DNA of 64,000 nt, taken from positions 144,144-208,143 of the forward strand of contig NZ_JASTZU010000034.1 of assembly GCF_030282825.1 (NCBI RefSeq), in the 5' to 3' direction. This DNA is from Aquibacillus rhizosphaerae. GTDB lineage: Bacteria > Bacillota > Bacilli > Bacillales > Amphibacillaceae. A program made the translations under genes and the position numbers. Shown one piece after another: positions 55,091 to 64,000 of this stretch. Each line of letters begins with the position of its first letter. Positions within the stretch are counted from its first letter, which is position 1. Below the pieces are notes generated by a model, which was not told where the DNA came from, searched no databases, and saw only the letters and a program-made list of their open reading frames with translations.

Positions 55091-55125
55091 AAAACGTTTT
55101 GGACCTAGTTCAAGGCGTTTTTTTA
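55091..55125 (+). terminator. Terminator of the sensor operon
   Basis: AAAACG/CGTTTT and TTGGAC/GTTCAA pair with a small internal loop and a CTA apex, followed by TTT and an AT-rich tail. Confidence 0.75.
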
Positions 55126-55143
55126 AGTGCTAAGAAAGGAAGT

Positions 55144-55235
55144 GAATTCGTCTATGATCACCTATAATGATTATAGACGAATTCTACAAAGAAAGACACC
55201 TCTCGAAATAAGGGGTTTATTTGTTTCAAAGGTGC
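55144..55235 (+). other. Two consecutive inverted repeats upstream of the sugar ABC operon
   Basis: A perfect 12-bp inverted repeat (GAATTCGTCTAT 55144-55155 with its complement 55173-55184) is followed by a second, imperfect one (CACCT...AGGTG, about 55197-55234, with AAATAA/TTATTT inside). Neither has a T-run. They could be regulator sites or a structured leader. The rest of the 606-base gap holds the cre site and a doubtful 32-codon frame at 55361-55459. Confidence 0.4.
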
Positions 55236-55540
55236 CCCGCGTTTATTAATGGAAACAATTGATCTATTTCGTTATTCTAATTTCCTGAATTCAACAATAT
55301 TCCATCCAATTTCGTCATAATTTTAACAAAACTTTATGTATGAAGGAGCCTTTCATTAACATGAACTTAGCTGTTATTGTATTCATTACTGTGTACTCAG
55401 CTTCGTTAAATTCCTTTAAAACAAATGTTAATCTAAAGTTGAAAAATATTTCAAACTAGTAGTGCTAAGGTTTCATTGTCGAACAATCCCCCTTTATTTT
55501 GAGGGAATATTTTATTATTAATAAAGTTAAACAACAAAAA

Positions 55541-55554
55541 TGAAACCGTTTACA
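55541..55554 (+). promoter_or_regulatory. Perfect cre site (CcpA) of the sugar ABC operon
   Basis: TGAAACCGTTTACA matches TGWAANCGNTNWCA at all 14 positions, 123 bases before the start of the binding-protein gene. Carbon catabolite repression by CcpA is expected. Confidence 0.8.
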
Positions 55555-55676
55555 TTAAATTATTATAAAAACTGTTTAAAAAATTGTAAAGGCTTTCATA
55601 TTGATTGGTGCTATTCTATATACATGCAAGAGAGTTAAGTTAAAAAGTTTCATATAAAAAGAGAGGGGTTACACAG

Positions 55677-56783
55677 ATGAAGAAATTAGGTTTATTTGCA
55701 CTATTATTTAGTCTTATGTTGTTTTTAGCAGCTTGCGGAGGAGATGATAGCGCTTCTGGAGATTCAGGCGATGGAGAAAAAGCAGAATCAAAAGATGCTT
55801 TAATTGGTGTAGCAATGCCAACGAAATCATCAGCAAGATGGGTAGATGATGGAAATAACATGGTTGAGCAATTAGAAGATCTTGGATATGAAACAGATTT
55901 GCAATATGCAGAGGATGATGTGGATAAGCAAATCGAACAAATTGAAAACATGATTGTAAAAGGTGCAGAAGTTTTAGTTGTTGCATCAATAGATGGTACA
56001 GCACTTACAAATGTGTTAGAAAAAGCTGCTGACCAAGATATTCAAGTAATCGCGTATGACCGTTTAATTATGGAAAGTCCAAACGTAAGTTACTATGCAA
56101 CATTTGATAACTTTCAAGTAGGAGTTTTGCAAGCTTCTTATATTGAAGAGGCTCTAAATCTTTCTGAAGAAGCAGGTCCGTTTAATATCGAATTATTTGG
56201 TGGATCACCGGATGACAATAACGCATATTTCTTCTGGGATGGTGCAATGTCTATTCTACAACCATATATCGATAGTGGAAAATTAGTAGTACAAAGTGAG
56301 CAAACAGAATTCGAACAAGCAGCAACAATGCGTTGGGATGGAAATAACGCAAAATCACGTATGGAAAACATCTTAAGTAAAGCTTATTCAGGTGGCGAAA
56401 CTGTAGACGCAGTATTATCACCTTACGATGGTATTAGTCGTGGTGTTATTCAAGCATTAAAAGGTGTAGGTTATGGTTCTGGTGATCAAGCACTTCCTGT
56501 AATCACTGGTCAAGATGCTGAGCTAGCTTCGATTAAATCAATCGTAGCAGAGGAGCAAACACAAACGGTTTTCAAAGACACTCGTGACTTAGCTGCAGTT
56601 GTGGTAAACATGATCGATGCAATCTTAGCTGGTGAAGAAGCAGAAGTTAATAACACAGAAACATATGACAATGGTGTAGAAGTAGTTCCTTCTTATCTAG
56701 TAGAACCTGTATCTGTTGATTTAGAAAACTATCAAGAAATCGTAATCGATAGCGGATATTACTCTGCAGATGAACTAGAATAA
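55677..56783 (+). CDS. chvE: Sugar ABC transporter substrate-binding lipoprotein (ChvE-like)
   Basis: A 368-residue lipoprotein: signal peptide with lipobox LAAC (Cys near residue 20), an acidic linker ([18 protein letters not shown]), then a type 1 periplasmic-binding fold. ChvE-family segments include [64 protein letters not shown] and [17 protein letters not shown]. Family members bind several aldoses (xylose, glucose, galactose, arabinose). GAGAGGGG lies eight bases before ATG 55677. It is the first gene of a three-gene operon with a perfect cre site. A stable hairpin follows the gene. Confidence 0.93.
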   Translation: MKKLGLFALLFSLMLFLAACGGDDSASGDSGDGEKAESKDALIGVAMPTKSSARWVDDGNNMVEQLEDLGYETDLQYAEDDVDKQIEQIENMIVKGAEVLVVASIDGTALTNVLEKAADQDIQVIAYDRLIMESPNVSYYATFDNFQVGVLQASYIEEALNLSEEAGPFNIELFGGSPDDNNAYFFWDGAMSILQPYIDSGKLVVQSEQTEFEQAATMRWDGNNAKSRMENILSKAYSGGETVDAVLSPYDGISRGVIQALKGVGYGSGDQALPVITGQDAELASIKSIVAEEQTQTVFKDTRDLAAVVVNMIDAILAGEEAEVNNTETYDNGVEVVPSYLVEPVSVDLENYQEIVIDSGYYSADELE

Positions 56784-56791
56784 GTAATCTT

Positions 56792-56823
56792 GATTTAGTG
56801 GTGAGGATACTCACCACTAAATC
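56792..56823 (+). other. Intercistronic hairpin after the binding-protein gene
   Basis: A 14-bp perfect stem (56792-56805 with 56810-56823), GATA loop and no following T-run. Such hairpins usually protect the upstream mRNA, so the binding protein is made in excess over the membrane parts. Confidence 0.7.
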
Positions 56824-56861
56824 ATTTCCATTTTGTTATTTCCTTAGAAGGCGGTGAGGGT

Positions 56862-58412
56862 ATGTCAGATTATATTTTAGAAATGCGTAACATAACTAAA
56901 ACATTCCCTGGTGTTAAAGCTTTAGATGATGTTAATTTGAAAGTTGAAAAAGGAGAAATTCATGCACTAGTTGGTGAAAACGGTGCTGGGAAGTCCACAT
57001 TAATGAAAGTGTTAAGTGGCGTTTATCCAAGTGGATCCTATGATGGCGAAATTTATTTCGATCAAAAAGAATGTCATTTTAAAGATATTAAACAAAGTGA
57101 AAATGTAGGAATTGTTATCATTCACCAGGAGTTAGCGTTAAGTCCATTTTTATCCATAGCTGAAAATATCTATTTAGGTAATGAGAGACAATCAAAAAGT
57201 ATTATGAAGTGGCAAGAAACATTTGCTGAATCCAAAAAATTATTAGAGCGAGTTGGTTTAAAAGATTCACCTGAAACAGCTGTCATGAATATCGGTGTCG
57301 GCAAACAACAGCTAGTTGAAATAGCAAAAGCCTTATCAAAAAATGTTAAGCTATTAATTCTTGATGAACCAACTGCAGCACTAAATGAAACAGATAGTGC
57401 TAATTTGTTAAAGCTACTTAATGAACTTAAAAAACAAGGAATTACTTCTATTCTTATTTCTCATAAATTAAATGAAGTTTCTAGTATATCAGATTCCATT
57501 ACTATTTTACGTGACGGACAAACAATTGAAACGATTGATACGAAGGAAGAAAAGGCTTCTGAGGATCGTATTATCAAGGGAATGGTTGGACGTGAATTGA
57601 CAAGTAGATTCCCAGACCGCACAGCGGTTATTGGAGAAACTATTTTTGAAGTGAAAGATTGGAATGTCCATCACCCTGGGCAGCGAGATCGTAAAGTAAT
57701 TGATAATGTGAATATTCATATTCGTCGCGGAGAAATTGTTGGATTAGCCGGTTTAATGGGAGCTGGTCGAACGGAACTAGCGATGAGTATTTTTGGAAAA
57801 GTATATGGAAAAAAAATAACTGGCTCCTTACACAAGAACGGTGAAGAAATTCAAGCGAATACAGTAAGCGAAGCAATTAAACACGGTCTGGCATATGTTT
57901 CAGAGGATCGTAAAACATATGGACTAAATTTAATTGATGATATTAAACGGAATATTACTTTATCTAACTTGAAGCGGATTTCTAGTAATTCAATTATCGA
58001 TGAAAATAAGGAAATTACAGAAGCTCAATTATTACGAGAAAAATTAAATATTAAAACACCAACATTAGAGCAACTTGCTGGTAACTTAAGTGGTGGAAAT
58101 CAACAAAAAATTGTGTTAAGTAAATGGATTTTTACTGAGCCTGATATTTTGATATTAGATGAGCCTACACGTGGAATTGATGTTGGAGCAAAGTTTGAAA
58201 TCTATTCTCAAATTAATGAATTAGCGGCAGAGGGTCTAGGTGTACTAGTTATTTCATCTGAGCTTCCTGAGGTGCTTGGACTATCAGACCGTATTTATGT
58301 AATGAATGATGGCCGTATAACAGGTGAACTTGAGCGCGGTGAAGCCGATCAAGAAAGTGTTATGCGCTATATGACCGGATCTGGAGGTGCTAATAATGCA
58401 GGACTTAATTAA
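56862..58412 (+). CDS. mmsA: Sugar ABC transporter ATP-binding protein (MmsA/GguA-like)
   Basis: A 516-residue double ATPase. The N-terminal half has Walker [10 protein letters not shown], a divergent signature near [16 protein letters not shown] and Walker [12 protein letters not shown]. The C-terminal half has a degenerate Walker A (GLMGAGRTE), signature LSGGNQQK and [15 protein letters not shown]. This pattern is shared by RbsA, XylG and MmsA; pairing with a ChvE-like protein points to MmsA/GguA. GAAGGCGGTGAGG precedes ATG 56862. Its end overlaps the start of the permease gene. Confidence 0.93.
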   Translation: MSDYILEMRNITKTFPGVKALDDVNLKVEKGEIHALVGENGAGKSTLMKVLSGVYPSGSYDGEIYFDQKECHFKDIKQSENVGIVIIHQELALSPFLSIAENIYLGNERQSKSIMKWQETFAESKKLLERVGLKDSPETAVMNIGVGKQQLVEIAKALSKNVKLLILDEPTAALNETDSANLLKLLNELKKQGITSILISHKLNEVSSISDSITILRDGQTIETIDTKEEKASEDRIIKGMVGRELTSRFPDRTAVIGETIFEVKDWNVHHPGQRDRKVIDNVNIHIRRGEIVGLAGLMGAGRTELAMSIFGKVYGKKITGSLHKNGEEIQANTVSEAIKHGLAYVSEDRKTYGLNLIDDIKRNITLSNLKRISSNSIIDENKEITEAQLLREKLNIKTPTLEQLAGNLSGGNQQKIVLSKWIFTEPDILILDEPTRGIDVGAKFEIYSQINELAAEGLGVLVISSELPEVLGLSDRIYVMNDGRITGELERGEADQESVMRYMTGSGGANNAGLN

Positions 58413-59562
58413 TTTATTTCGAAATAATATTCGTCAATATGGAATGATCATTGCACTTGTGTTGATTACCGCATTATTTTGGGTGTTAACAGAAGGGATC
58501 ATTTTTAAACCACTAAATATAACCAACTTAATCTTGCAAAACGGCTTTATCTTAGTATTAGCAGTTGGTATGGTATTAGTTATTATCACAGGAAACATTG
58601 ATTTATCCGTTGGGTCTGTCGTTGCTTTTGTTGGAGCAATTGCAGGGGTACTCATGATTAATAACAATGTTCCAGTGTTGTTAGCGATTGTTTTGTCTAT
58701 TTTAGTAGGTGCATTAATCGGGGTATGGCAAGGATTTTGGATAGCCTATATAGGAATTCCATCCTTTATCGTAACATTAGCAGGTATGTTAATTTTCCGA
58801 GGTTTGACACTGTATCTACTAGACGGTCAATCACTTGCTCCATTTCCTGATTCATTTGGAGTACTGAGTGGTGGGTTTTTACCAGATATATCTAGCTCGG
58901 GTGAGTTGCATATATTAACGATAATCTTATCTGGAATTCTATCACTTGTCCTCGTTTATATGGAATTTAAAAATCGTAAAACACAATTGCAATATAATTT
59001 TGAAGTTGTTCCAATGTGGATTACCATCACAAAGCTAGCACTATTAGTTATTGTTATAAACTGGTTTGCTTATCAATTAGCACTTAATAAAGGGATTCCG
59101 ATGGTACTGATTATTGTATTTGTACTCATTGTCATCTACACTTTTGTTATGAACAACACAGTAATGGGTCGTCACATTTATGCAACAGGTGGAAACAAAA
59201 AAGCAGCTGATTTATCAGGTATTAAAACAAAGCGAGTTGTATTCTGGGTATTTGTAAATAACGGAGTCATTGCAGCACTTGCTGGTTTAATGTTTGCTTC
59301 TCGTTTAGATTCCGCAACACCTGCAGCTGGTAACATGCTAGAGTTGGACGCAATCGCTGCTGTATTTATTGGTGGAGCTTCCATGGCTGGTGGTGTAGGT
59401 ACCGTTATCGGTGCGATTGTCGGCGGTCTAGTAATGGGTGTTATGAATAATGGTATGTCGTTAATCGGTATTGGTATCGATTGGCAACAGGCGATTAAAG
59501 GTATGGTACTACTAATCGCAGTAGGCTTCGACGTATATAATAAAAATAAAGCTGGTAATTAA
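58396..59562 (+). CDS. mmsB: Sugar ABC transporter permease (MmsB/GguB-like)
   Basis: A 388-residue permease with ten or more helices, forming the channel as a dimer. Family features include [54 protein letters not shown] and, late, [18 protein letters not shown] followed by [19 protein letters not shown]. The extra hydrophilic segment near residue 190-215 fits the MmsB/GguB/XylH group rather than RbsC. ATG 58396 is chosen because GGAGGTG lies six bases upstream; an upstream TTG in frame is less likely. It overlaps the ATPase gene by 17 bases and ends in a strong terminator. Confidence 0.92.
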   Translation: MQDLINLFRNNIRQYGMIIALVLITALFWVLTEGIIFKPLNITNLILQNGFILVLAVGMVLVIITGNIDLSVGSVVAFVGAIAGVLMINNNVPVLLAIVLSILVGALIGVWQGFWIAYIGIPSFIVTLAGMLIFRGLTLYLLDGQSLAPFPDSFGVLSGGFLPDISSSGELHILTIILSGILSLVLVYMEFKNRKTQLQYNFEVVPMWITITKLALLVIVINWFAYQLALNKGIPMVLIIVFVLIVIYTFVMNNTVMGRHIYATGGNKKAADLSGIKTKRVVFWVFVNNGVIAALAGLMFASRLDSATPAAGNMLELDAIAAVFIGGASMAGGVGTVIGAIVGGLVMGVMNNGMSLIGIGIDWQQAIKGMVLLIAVGFDVYNKNKAGN

Positions 59563-59563
59563 G

Positions 59564-59602
59564 AAAAAACATCACGGGATAAATTTCTCGTGATGTTTTT
59601 TT
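59564..59602. terminator. Terminator of the sugar ABC operon
   Basis: A 13-bp core stem (AAAAAACATCACG with CGTGATGTTTTTT) around a 12-base loop and a run of T. It can also serve the minus-strand gene that ends at 59632. Confidence 0.9.
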
Positions 59603-59631
59603 CCTTTTAATTTATAAGACAAAAAAGTATT

Positions 59632-59949
59632 TTATTTTTTCTTTCTTGATTTTGATCGTCCAACAGGTCTAATGTCTATGGTTTGAATATACGTAGTATG
59701 TACTTTAGAAGGAAGTCTTTTTTTAAATTCGTCATAAGCATAACTATTGTAATCAAGCAGTGATTTACACTCGTATTTCTCATTCATGTTAAGATAGAAA
59801 TTAATCTTCATCTTATTTTCCTTGTTATCAGTATGGTGAGATATAATTTCATATTTTTCTAAGCTACGTGTTAAATGATATTTAATGTCTGCCAGAAATG
59901 TTTGATTACTATTAAAATAAATATCTGTTTTACCAACTATTTGTATCAT
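59632..59949 (-). CDS. Hypothetical protein, 105 aa
   Basis: A 105-residue basic soluble protein without membrane segments. It reads MIQIVGKTDIYFNSNQTF, later KMKINFYLNMNEKYE, and ends in a strongly basic PVGRSKSRKKK tail, which suggests nucleic acid or ribosome contact. ATG 59949 follows GGGTGAT by about five bases; the GTG three codons earlier lies inside that site. No family recognised. It is a single gene between two plus-strand operons. Confidence 0.65.
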   Translation of the reverse strand: MIQIVGKTDIYFNSNQTFLADIKYHLTRSLEKYEIISHHTDNKENKMKINFYLNMNEKYECKSLLDYNSYAYDEFKKRLPSKVHTTYIQTIDIRPVGRSKSRKKK

Positions 59950-60070
59950 GATTATCACCCAGAGGTATTATACCATTTATGAAATTTATTGAGAAAGTAC
60001 TTTTATGTAATTTAATAGAACTTTTCAAAGTAGTTATTCGTATAAGTAGTATTCAGAAGGAGAAAGGATT

Positions 60071-60556
60071 TTGTATATGAGACAGCCACCAAGTGAAAGA
60101 ATAGCAAAAGATGCTATAAAGGCTTGGAAACTAACTGCTTCTTTATGGAGTTGTATCCCGATATTAATAGTGATTGCTTTGTTTGTGTTAGCTTATTTAT
60201 TTGATTTTTCTTATTGGTATGGCACTATTTTTATTGCTATTAGTTTAATTGAAGTTATCCTTACAGTCATTTTTATTCCAAAGCTTCGTTGGAATCGCTG
60301 GCGATATGAAGTATTTGATCAAGAAATTTATATTCAACACGGGATATTAATTGTATCTCGTACATTAGTGCCAATGATTCGCGTCCAACATGTTGATACA
60401 AAACAAGGTCCTATTCTAAAGAAGTACGGACTTTCAAGTTTAACCGTTTCTACAGCGGCTACAACACATGAAATTCCAGCACTTCTAGAAGAGGAAGCTG
60501 CAGCGTTGAGGGACCGTATTTCAGAATTAGCAAGGGTGGAGCAAGATGATGTCTAG
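60071..60556 (+). CDS. ydbS: PH domain-containing membrane protein YdbS
   Basis: A 161-residue protein with two membrane helices (about 24-44 and 50-72) and a C-terminal bacterial PH (bPH2) domain: EVFDQEIYIQHGILIVSRTL, PMIRVQHVDTKQGPILKKYG and LTVSTAATTHEIPAL. YdbS and YdbT of B. subtilis form an operon of the same sizes and are linked to resistance against amylocyclicin-type bacteriocins. TTG 60071 is nine bases from GAAGGAG; ATG 60077 with AAAGGA is an alternative. The end overlaps ydbT. Confidence 0.9.
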   Translation: MYMRQPPSERIAKDAIKAWKLTASLWSCIPILIVIALFVLAYLFDFSYWYGTIFIAISLIEVILTVIFIPKLRWNRWRYEVFDQEIYIQHGILIVSRTLVPMIRVQHVDTKQGPILKKYGLSSLTVSTAATTHEIPALLEEEAAALRDRISELARVEQDDV

Positions 60557-61973
60557 TCCAAAACGATTACACCCGGTTGCAATTATTTTTACTGTTATCA
60601 AATCACTAAGACAACTAATTTATGCGCTTTTTCCAATTATTATTCTCGCTAGTAGCGATTTTGGACTTCATTATGTTGTTTTAATTATCAGTATTATTGT
60701 TGTGATTTTTATAGGATTTAGCGTCTTATCATGGCTAAGGTTTACATATCGCATAGAAGGGGATCAGCTGCGCATCGAAAAAGGAGTTATCGTTAGACAG
60801 AAACGAACAATCTCTAAAAATAGAATCCAATCGATTGATTTAACACAAGGTATCATTCACCGTATATTTGGATTAACAAAGGTCCAAATTGAAACAGCGG
60901 GAAGTGACCGTAGCGTTGATGCGGGATTAAGCGCAGTAAAACTTGAAGAAGGACAACATCTTCATAACGAATTAAAAAGTAAATACGAAAATGTGGAATC
61001 AGTTGTCGAGAGTGATAAACAGACAAATCATGCACAGCATACGATTACTGTTAAGCGGTTATTACTTGCTGGCTCAACTTCGGCAAGTTTTGGTATCGTA
61101 CTAAGTTTATTTGCATTAACTTTTACAGAAATCGAAGCATTCGTTCCTGAAAGCTTCTATAATAGAACAACAAATTTATTACTTTCGCAAGGAATTGAGT
61201 TATTGATTGTTTTAGGGATTGTTTTGTTTATCCTTTTATGGATGTTGGGTATTCTTACCATGGTTGTTAAATATGGTAAGTTTACAATTACGAGATACGA
61301 AAATGAATTATTTATCACACGTGGATTGCTAGAGAAAAAACAAATGACGATTCCAATAAAAAGAATTCAAGCCGTATCCATTAAAGAATCGTTAATTCGT
61401 CAACCCTTAGGATTTGCGACGATTTCTGTTGAAATTGCTGGTGGTGAAACGGAGAAACAAAATGCATCAGAAACACTACTTTTTCCGTTACTCAGAAAAA
61501 CTGAAGTGAAGGGGTTTTTAGATGAGATCCTACCAGAATACGAAAACAATTCTACATTTAGGAAACTTGTGCCCAAACGGGCATTGCCTTATTATTTGCT
61601 GAGGACATCCATGATTCCCTTAATTGGATTAATTGGTATAGCAATTTTTATGCCAGAATGGGTGATACTTCCGATTATACTGCTAGGACTATCAGTAATT
61701 TTAGGGTTTGTTCGATACCGCACTACCAGTTTTAATTTAAGTGAAAACCAGTTAACACTGCAACTACGAATGTTTAGTAAAGAAATAGTATTACTTAAAT
61801 CGAAACGAATACAAGCATTAGAAAGAAGCCAACACTTTTTACACCGAAAACAAAACCTAGGTACGATGAAGCTTTCTATATTAAATAATTTTGGTGGTAG
61901 ACATTATAATATTAACGAATTAAATGAAGAAGATCTAGATAAGATTGGCGATTGGTATTCCACTGAAACATAA
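60546..61973 (+). CDS. ydbT: PH domain-containing membrane protein YdbT
   Basis: A 475-residue membrane protein with three bacterial PH domains between paired helices. The repeat motif recurs as RTISKNRIQSIDLTQGIIHR (about 90), MTIPIKRIQAVSIKESLIRQ (about 270) and VLLKSKRIQALERSQHFLHR (about 420). It probably works with YdbS in one membrane complex. The start is ATG 60546 or, better spaced from GGAG, ATG 60549; both overlap the ydbS end. B. subtilis YdbT is of similar length (about 490). A hairpin terminator follows. Confidence 0.9.
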   Translation: MMSSPKRLHPVAIIFTVIKSLRQLIYALFPIIILASSDFGLHYVVLIISIIVVIFIGFSVLSWLRFTYRIEGDQLRIEKGVIVRQKRTISKNRIQSIDLTQGIIHRIFGLTKVQIETAGSDRSVDAGLSAVKLEEGQHLHNELKSKYENVESVVESDKQTNHAQHTITVKRLLLAGSTSASFGIVLSLFALTFTEIEAFVPESFYNRTTNLLLSQGIELLIVLGIVLFILLWMLGILTMVVKYGKFTITRYENELFITRGLLEKKQMTIPIKRIQAVSIKESLIRQPLGFATISVEIAGGETEKQNASETLLFPLLRKTEVKGFLDEILPEYENNSTFRKLVPKRALPYYLLRTSMIPLIGLIGIAIFMPEWVILPIILLGLSVILGFVRYRTTSFNLSENQLTLQLRMFSKEIVLLKSKRIQALERSQHFLHRKQNLGTMKLSILNNFGGRHYNINELNEEDLDKIGDWYSTET

Positions 61974-61977
61974 AAAG

Positions 61978-62016
61978 TATTTAAGGACGTAGCATTTAAT
62001 GCTGCGTCCTTAAATA
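61978..62016. terminator. Hairpin terminator between ydbT and the nitrate transporter
   Basis: A 16-bp stem (61978-61993 with 62001-62016, one wobble), 7-base loop. The flanks are AT-rich but lack a long T-run. It lies between convergent genes. Confidence 0.7.
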
Positions 62017-62048
62017 AATCACTGAATATTCTGAATTTATTCGCAATA

Positions 62049-63521
62049 CTATATTACTTGTACCTTACTTTCTTTTTCACTGCCTTCCTGGCTATTATCT
62101 TGAAATTTTTGTTTTTCAAATGCTACCATATCTGGTTCTTTTAAAAACAAAGTGCAAAAGAAACAAGTAACTGCTGCACAAGCAATTGTAATAAAGAAGG
62201 CCCTTGGACTTACAAAACTGAATATAGTAAGGAATGTTGTACCACCAATATTTCCGTAAGCACCTACCATTCCTGATATTTGTCCTGTTACCCTCTTTTT
62301 CACAAGTGGTACCATCGCATAAACAGCACCTTCACCTGCTTGCACAAAGAATGAACAACACATTGTAATCATGATAGCAGTCCATATCGGCCAACTAGAT
62401 CCGATTAATGACATTCCAACGTAACCAAGAGCTAAGCCTAACATTAGAATATTTAATGTTCTCTTACGACCAAATTTATCACTTAACCATCCGCCACCTG
62501 GTCGAGACATTAAGTTCATAAAAGCAAAGCTACTTGCAATTAATCCTGCCTGAGCAATACTTAGTGTGAAGGTTTGTTCGAAAAATAATGGCAGCATCGA
62601 TACAACAGCAAGTTCAGAGCCAAATGTACAAAAGTACGAAAAGTCTAAAATAGCAACTTGTTTGAATGAGTATTTTTCCTTATCAGGAACACCATTTTTT
62701 AGGGATTCTTTGTTCACATCCCAGATTTTATACACATTAAATGCGAAAAAGAAAGTTAATGTAGCAATAACAAGGTATGCGACCCAGTCACTAATGAAAT
62801 TTAATTGCCAACCTAATCGATACGTTAAAAAGCCTAGGATTCCATATACCGGAACCGTCATAATAATAAGACCAATCATATCTTTGTAGCTCGTTATTTC
62901 TAATGCACCACTTTTCTTTGGGCGTTGGTAGACTACGCCATCCGGTGTATCGTTAACAATTCGACTAAATATAAACCCGTATGAAAGTGCAATAAGTCCT
63001 GTTAAACCAATTGCAATTCTCCAACCATTGTCACCACCAAAAATTATAGCTAATGTAGGTAATGTCATTGCTGCAGCGGCTGAACCGAAGTTCCCCCAAC
63101 CACCGTAAATACCTTCTGCTAGACCAACTTGTTTGGAAGGGAACCATTCAGATACTAAACGAATACCAACAACGAAACCAGCACCAATTATCGCTAGGAA
63201 CATTCTGGAAATCATTAACTGAATAAATGAATCGGATAGAGCAAATGCAAAACATGGGATACTCAAAATCATTAGTAAACTAGAAAATACCTTTTTAGGA
63301 CCAAATTTGTCAACGAGCATTCCAATTAATACTCGAGCTGGAATGGTTAAAGCAAGGTTTGCAATACCTAGAATGGCAATCTGATCATTTGTAAGGTTAA
63401 ATGTTTCCTTTAAGGTAGATATAAAGGGAGCCATATTAAACCAAACAACGAACGTTATGAAAAATGCCAATGTAGTAAAACCTAATACTTTTCTGTTTCC
63501 TTTATAAATGTTATTCTCCAT
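62049..63521 (-). CDS. narK: NarK-type nitrate/nitrite transporter (MFS)
   Basis: A 490-residue major facilitator with twelve helices. Both nitrate signature helices are present (YGGWGNFGSAAAA near residue 140 and VGAYGNIGGTTF near 420). So are the MFS loop motif LVDKFGPKK and a substrate-binding Arg in FVVGIRLVSEWF. It moves nitrate in, by proton symport or nitrite exchange. ATG 63521 is chosen because AGGTGG is six bases upstream; the frame is open six codons further. No nitrate reductase genes are visible, so assimilatory (nasA-like) and respiratory use cannot be told apart. Confidence 0.9.
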   Translation of the reverse strand: MENNIYKGNRKVLGFTTLAFFITFVVWFNMAPFISTLKETFNLTNDQIAILGIANLALTIPARVLIGMLVDKFGPKKVFSSLLMILSIPCFAFALSDSFIQLMISRMFLAIIGAGFVVGIRLVSEWFPSKQVGLAEGIYGGWGNFGSAAAAMTLPTLAIIFGGDNGWRIAIGLTGLIALSYGFIFSRIVNDTPDGVVYQRPKKSGALEITSYKDMIGLIIMTVPVYGILGFLTYRLGWQLNFISDWVAYLVIATLTFFFAFNVYKIWDVNKESLKNGVPDKEKYSFKQVAILDFSYFCTFGSELAVVSMLPLFFEQTFTLSIAQAGLIASSFAFMNLMSRPGGGWLSDKFGRKRTLNILMLGLALGYVGMSLIGSSWPIWTAIMITMCCSFFVQAGEGAVYAMVPLVKKRVTGQISGMVGAYGNIGGTTFLTIFSFVSPRAFFITIACAAVTCFFCTLFLKEPDMVAFEKQKFQDNSQEGSEKESKVQVI

Positions 63522-63920
63522 TTTCATCCACCTTTTCAACTATTTTGTGTTGTCTTAATTCTAATGCAATAAAAGAGGTATTCAATAAACATGTAATGTT
63601 ATCTGACATAGAAAAACTGTAATGAGAAATTTATCGCGAAATCCCATAAGCGCTTACACTATTGGCCTTACTAGCTTTATGGAGGTATTGTTTTTTTGTA
63701 TATTGGCATTTGAAAATTTTGAATTTTTCGGTAAAATATTTATATAAGCATAAAATGTGGAAAATATAATGAACAAAATTCAAATTGATTTTGTAGTAAA
63801 AATTTGTAGAAAGTATCATTTATATAAAGTACTAAAACCATTTTTATAATTTCTGTTGCTTTTCCACTTCGCACTTTATATAAAGTCCGCAGTAAGTATT
63901 ATAAACTTTTGTTGAACTCT
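63522..63920. other. Upstream region of the nitrate transporter, no gene seen
   Basis: About 400 bases without a supported reading frame. CATAAGCGCTTACA at 63645-63658 is a weak cre-like match (12 of 14). A 62-codon minus frame (63631-63819) has no ribosome site and reads as AT-rich noise. Confidence 0.4.
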
Positions 63921-63924
63921 TTTC

Positions 63925-64000
63925 GGTGGCAATGATGATGGAGTCTTTATACTCCGTTCCGGCAGAATACTCCGCTTTCCACGGGCACGGCTTCAGCTAA
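63925..64000 (-). repeat. Dispersed repeat B, copy 2 (cut by the window end)
   Basis: Contains GGTGGCAATGATGATGGAG, ACTCCGTTCCGGCAGAATAC, CTCCGCTTTCCACGGGCACG and GCTTCAGC. The reverse complement matches the copy at 13685-13785 block by block. This sequence type is widespread in intergenic regions of Bacillaceae as I recall. It continues beyond base 64000. Confidence 0.75.

Noticed and set aside
63631..63819. 62-codon minus-strand frame upstream of narK
   Set aside because: No ribosome site and a Tyr/Lys/Phe-rich AT-driven composition.
1..64000. CRISPR array, prophage, insertion sequence or integrative element
   Set aside because: No regularly spaced direct repeats, transposase, integrase or phage structural genes were seen in any frame.

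Overview
The window is AT-rich DNA from a Gram-positive bacterium of the Bacillaceae. The signs are strong AGGAGG-type ribosome binding sites with frequent TTG/GTG starts, T-box leaders, a perfect cre (CcpA) site, BceRSAB-like and YesMN-like signalling modules, and recognisable DbpA/YxiN, YabR, KtrB, YdbST, RNase J and RsbR-type proteins. Two intergenic repeat types look like those common in halophilic and alkaliphilic Bacillaceae (Oceanobacillus/Virgibacillus-like). The genus is an inference. No phage, insertion sequence, CRISPR array, rRNA or tRNA is visible. It reads as ordinary chromosome with some accessory and decaying genes.

Layout. 1-5 kb: the 3' end of an M32 carboxypeptidase, a saccharopine-dehydrogenase-like protein, then a minus-strand ba3-type terminal oxidase operon that includes a 49-residue subunit IIa gene. 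5-9 kb: a short-chain dehydrogenase, a CPBP protease, a polysaccharide deacetylase and small proteins. 9-13.6 kb: a peptide-sensing BceRSAB-like module with a perfect palindrome in front of its ABC genes. 14-16 kb: a PadR operon behind a 22-bp perfect inverted repeat. 16.6-24 kb: an OYE-family enzyme, thrS behind two tandem T-boxes, an L-lactate permease that seems to use a non-canonical start codon, an AAA ATPase and an M42 peptidase. 24-31.5 kb: a SWIM/SNF2 helicase, a nonsense-interrupted membrane gene, DbpA and a YabR-like S1 protein.

32-41 kb: two DoxX paralogues with duplicated promoters flank a KtrB-type potassium channel subunit, a TauE/SafE remnant, a HesB-like gene with an in-frame UGA, a CtaG/DUF2243 pair and a DUF2252 protein. 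The agmatine-to-putrescine genes aguA-aguB follow. 42-50 kb: an RNase J, an RsbR-like STAS protein, a membrane-anchored Mrr-like protein, and a TetR regulator divergent from a two-gene ABC exporter. 50-60 kb: a sugar-sensing and import block with a membrane-anchored sugar-binding sensor, a YesM-like kinase, a YesN-like regulator and a ChvE/GguAB-type ABC transporter, with two candidate cre sites. 60-64 kb: YdbS-YdbT and a NarK-type nitrate transporter.

The most striking observation is the HesB/IscA-like gene at 34880-35167. It is open except for one UGA at codon 36, at the place where HesB-like selenoproteins carry selenocysteine, and a hairpin fitting the bacterial SECIS geometry lies just downstream. 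Other notable points are the ATC/ATT start of the lactate permease, the duplicated DoxX promoters with a conserved palindrome, the tandem threonine T-boxes, and a XylFII/LytS/YesN-like sensor block beside its transporter.
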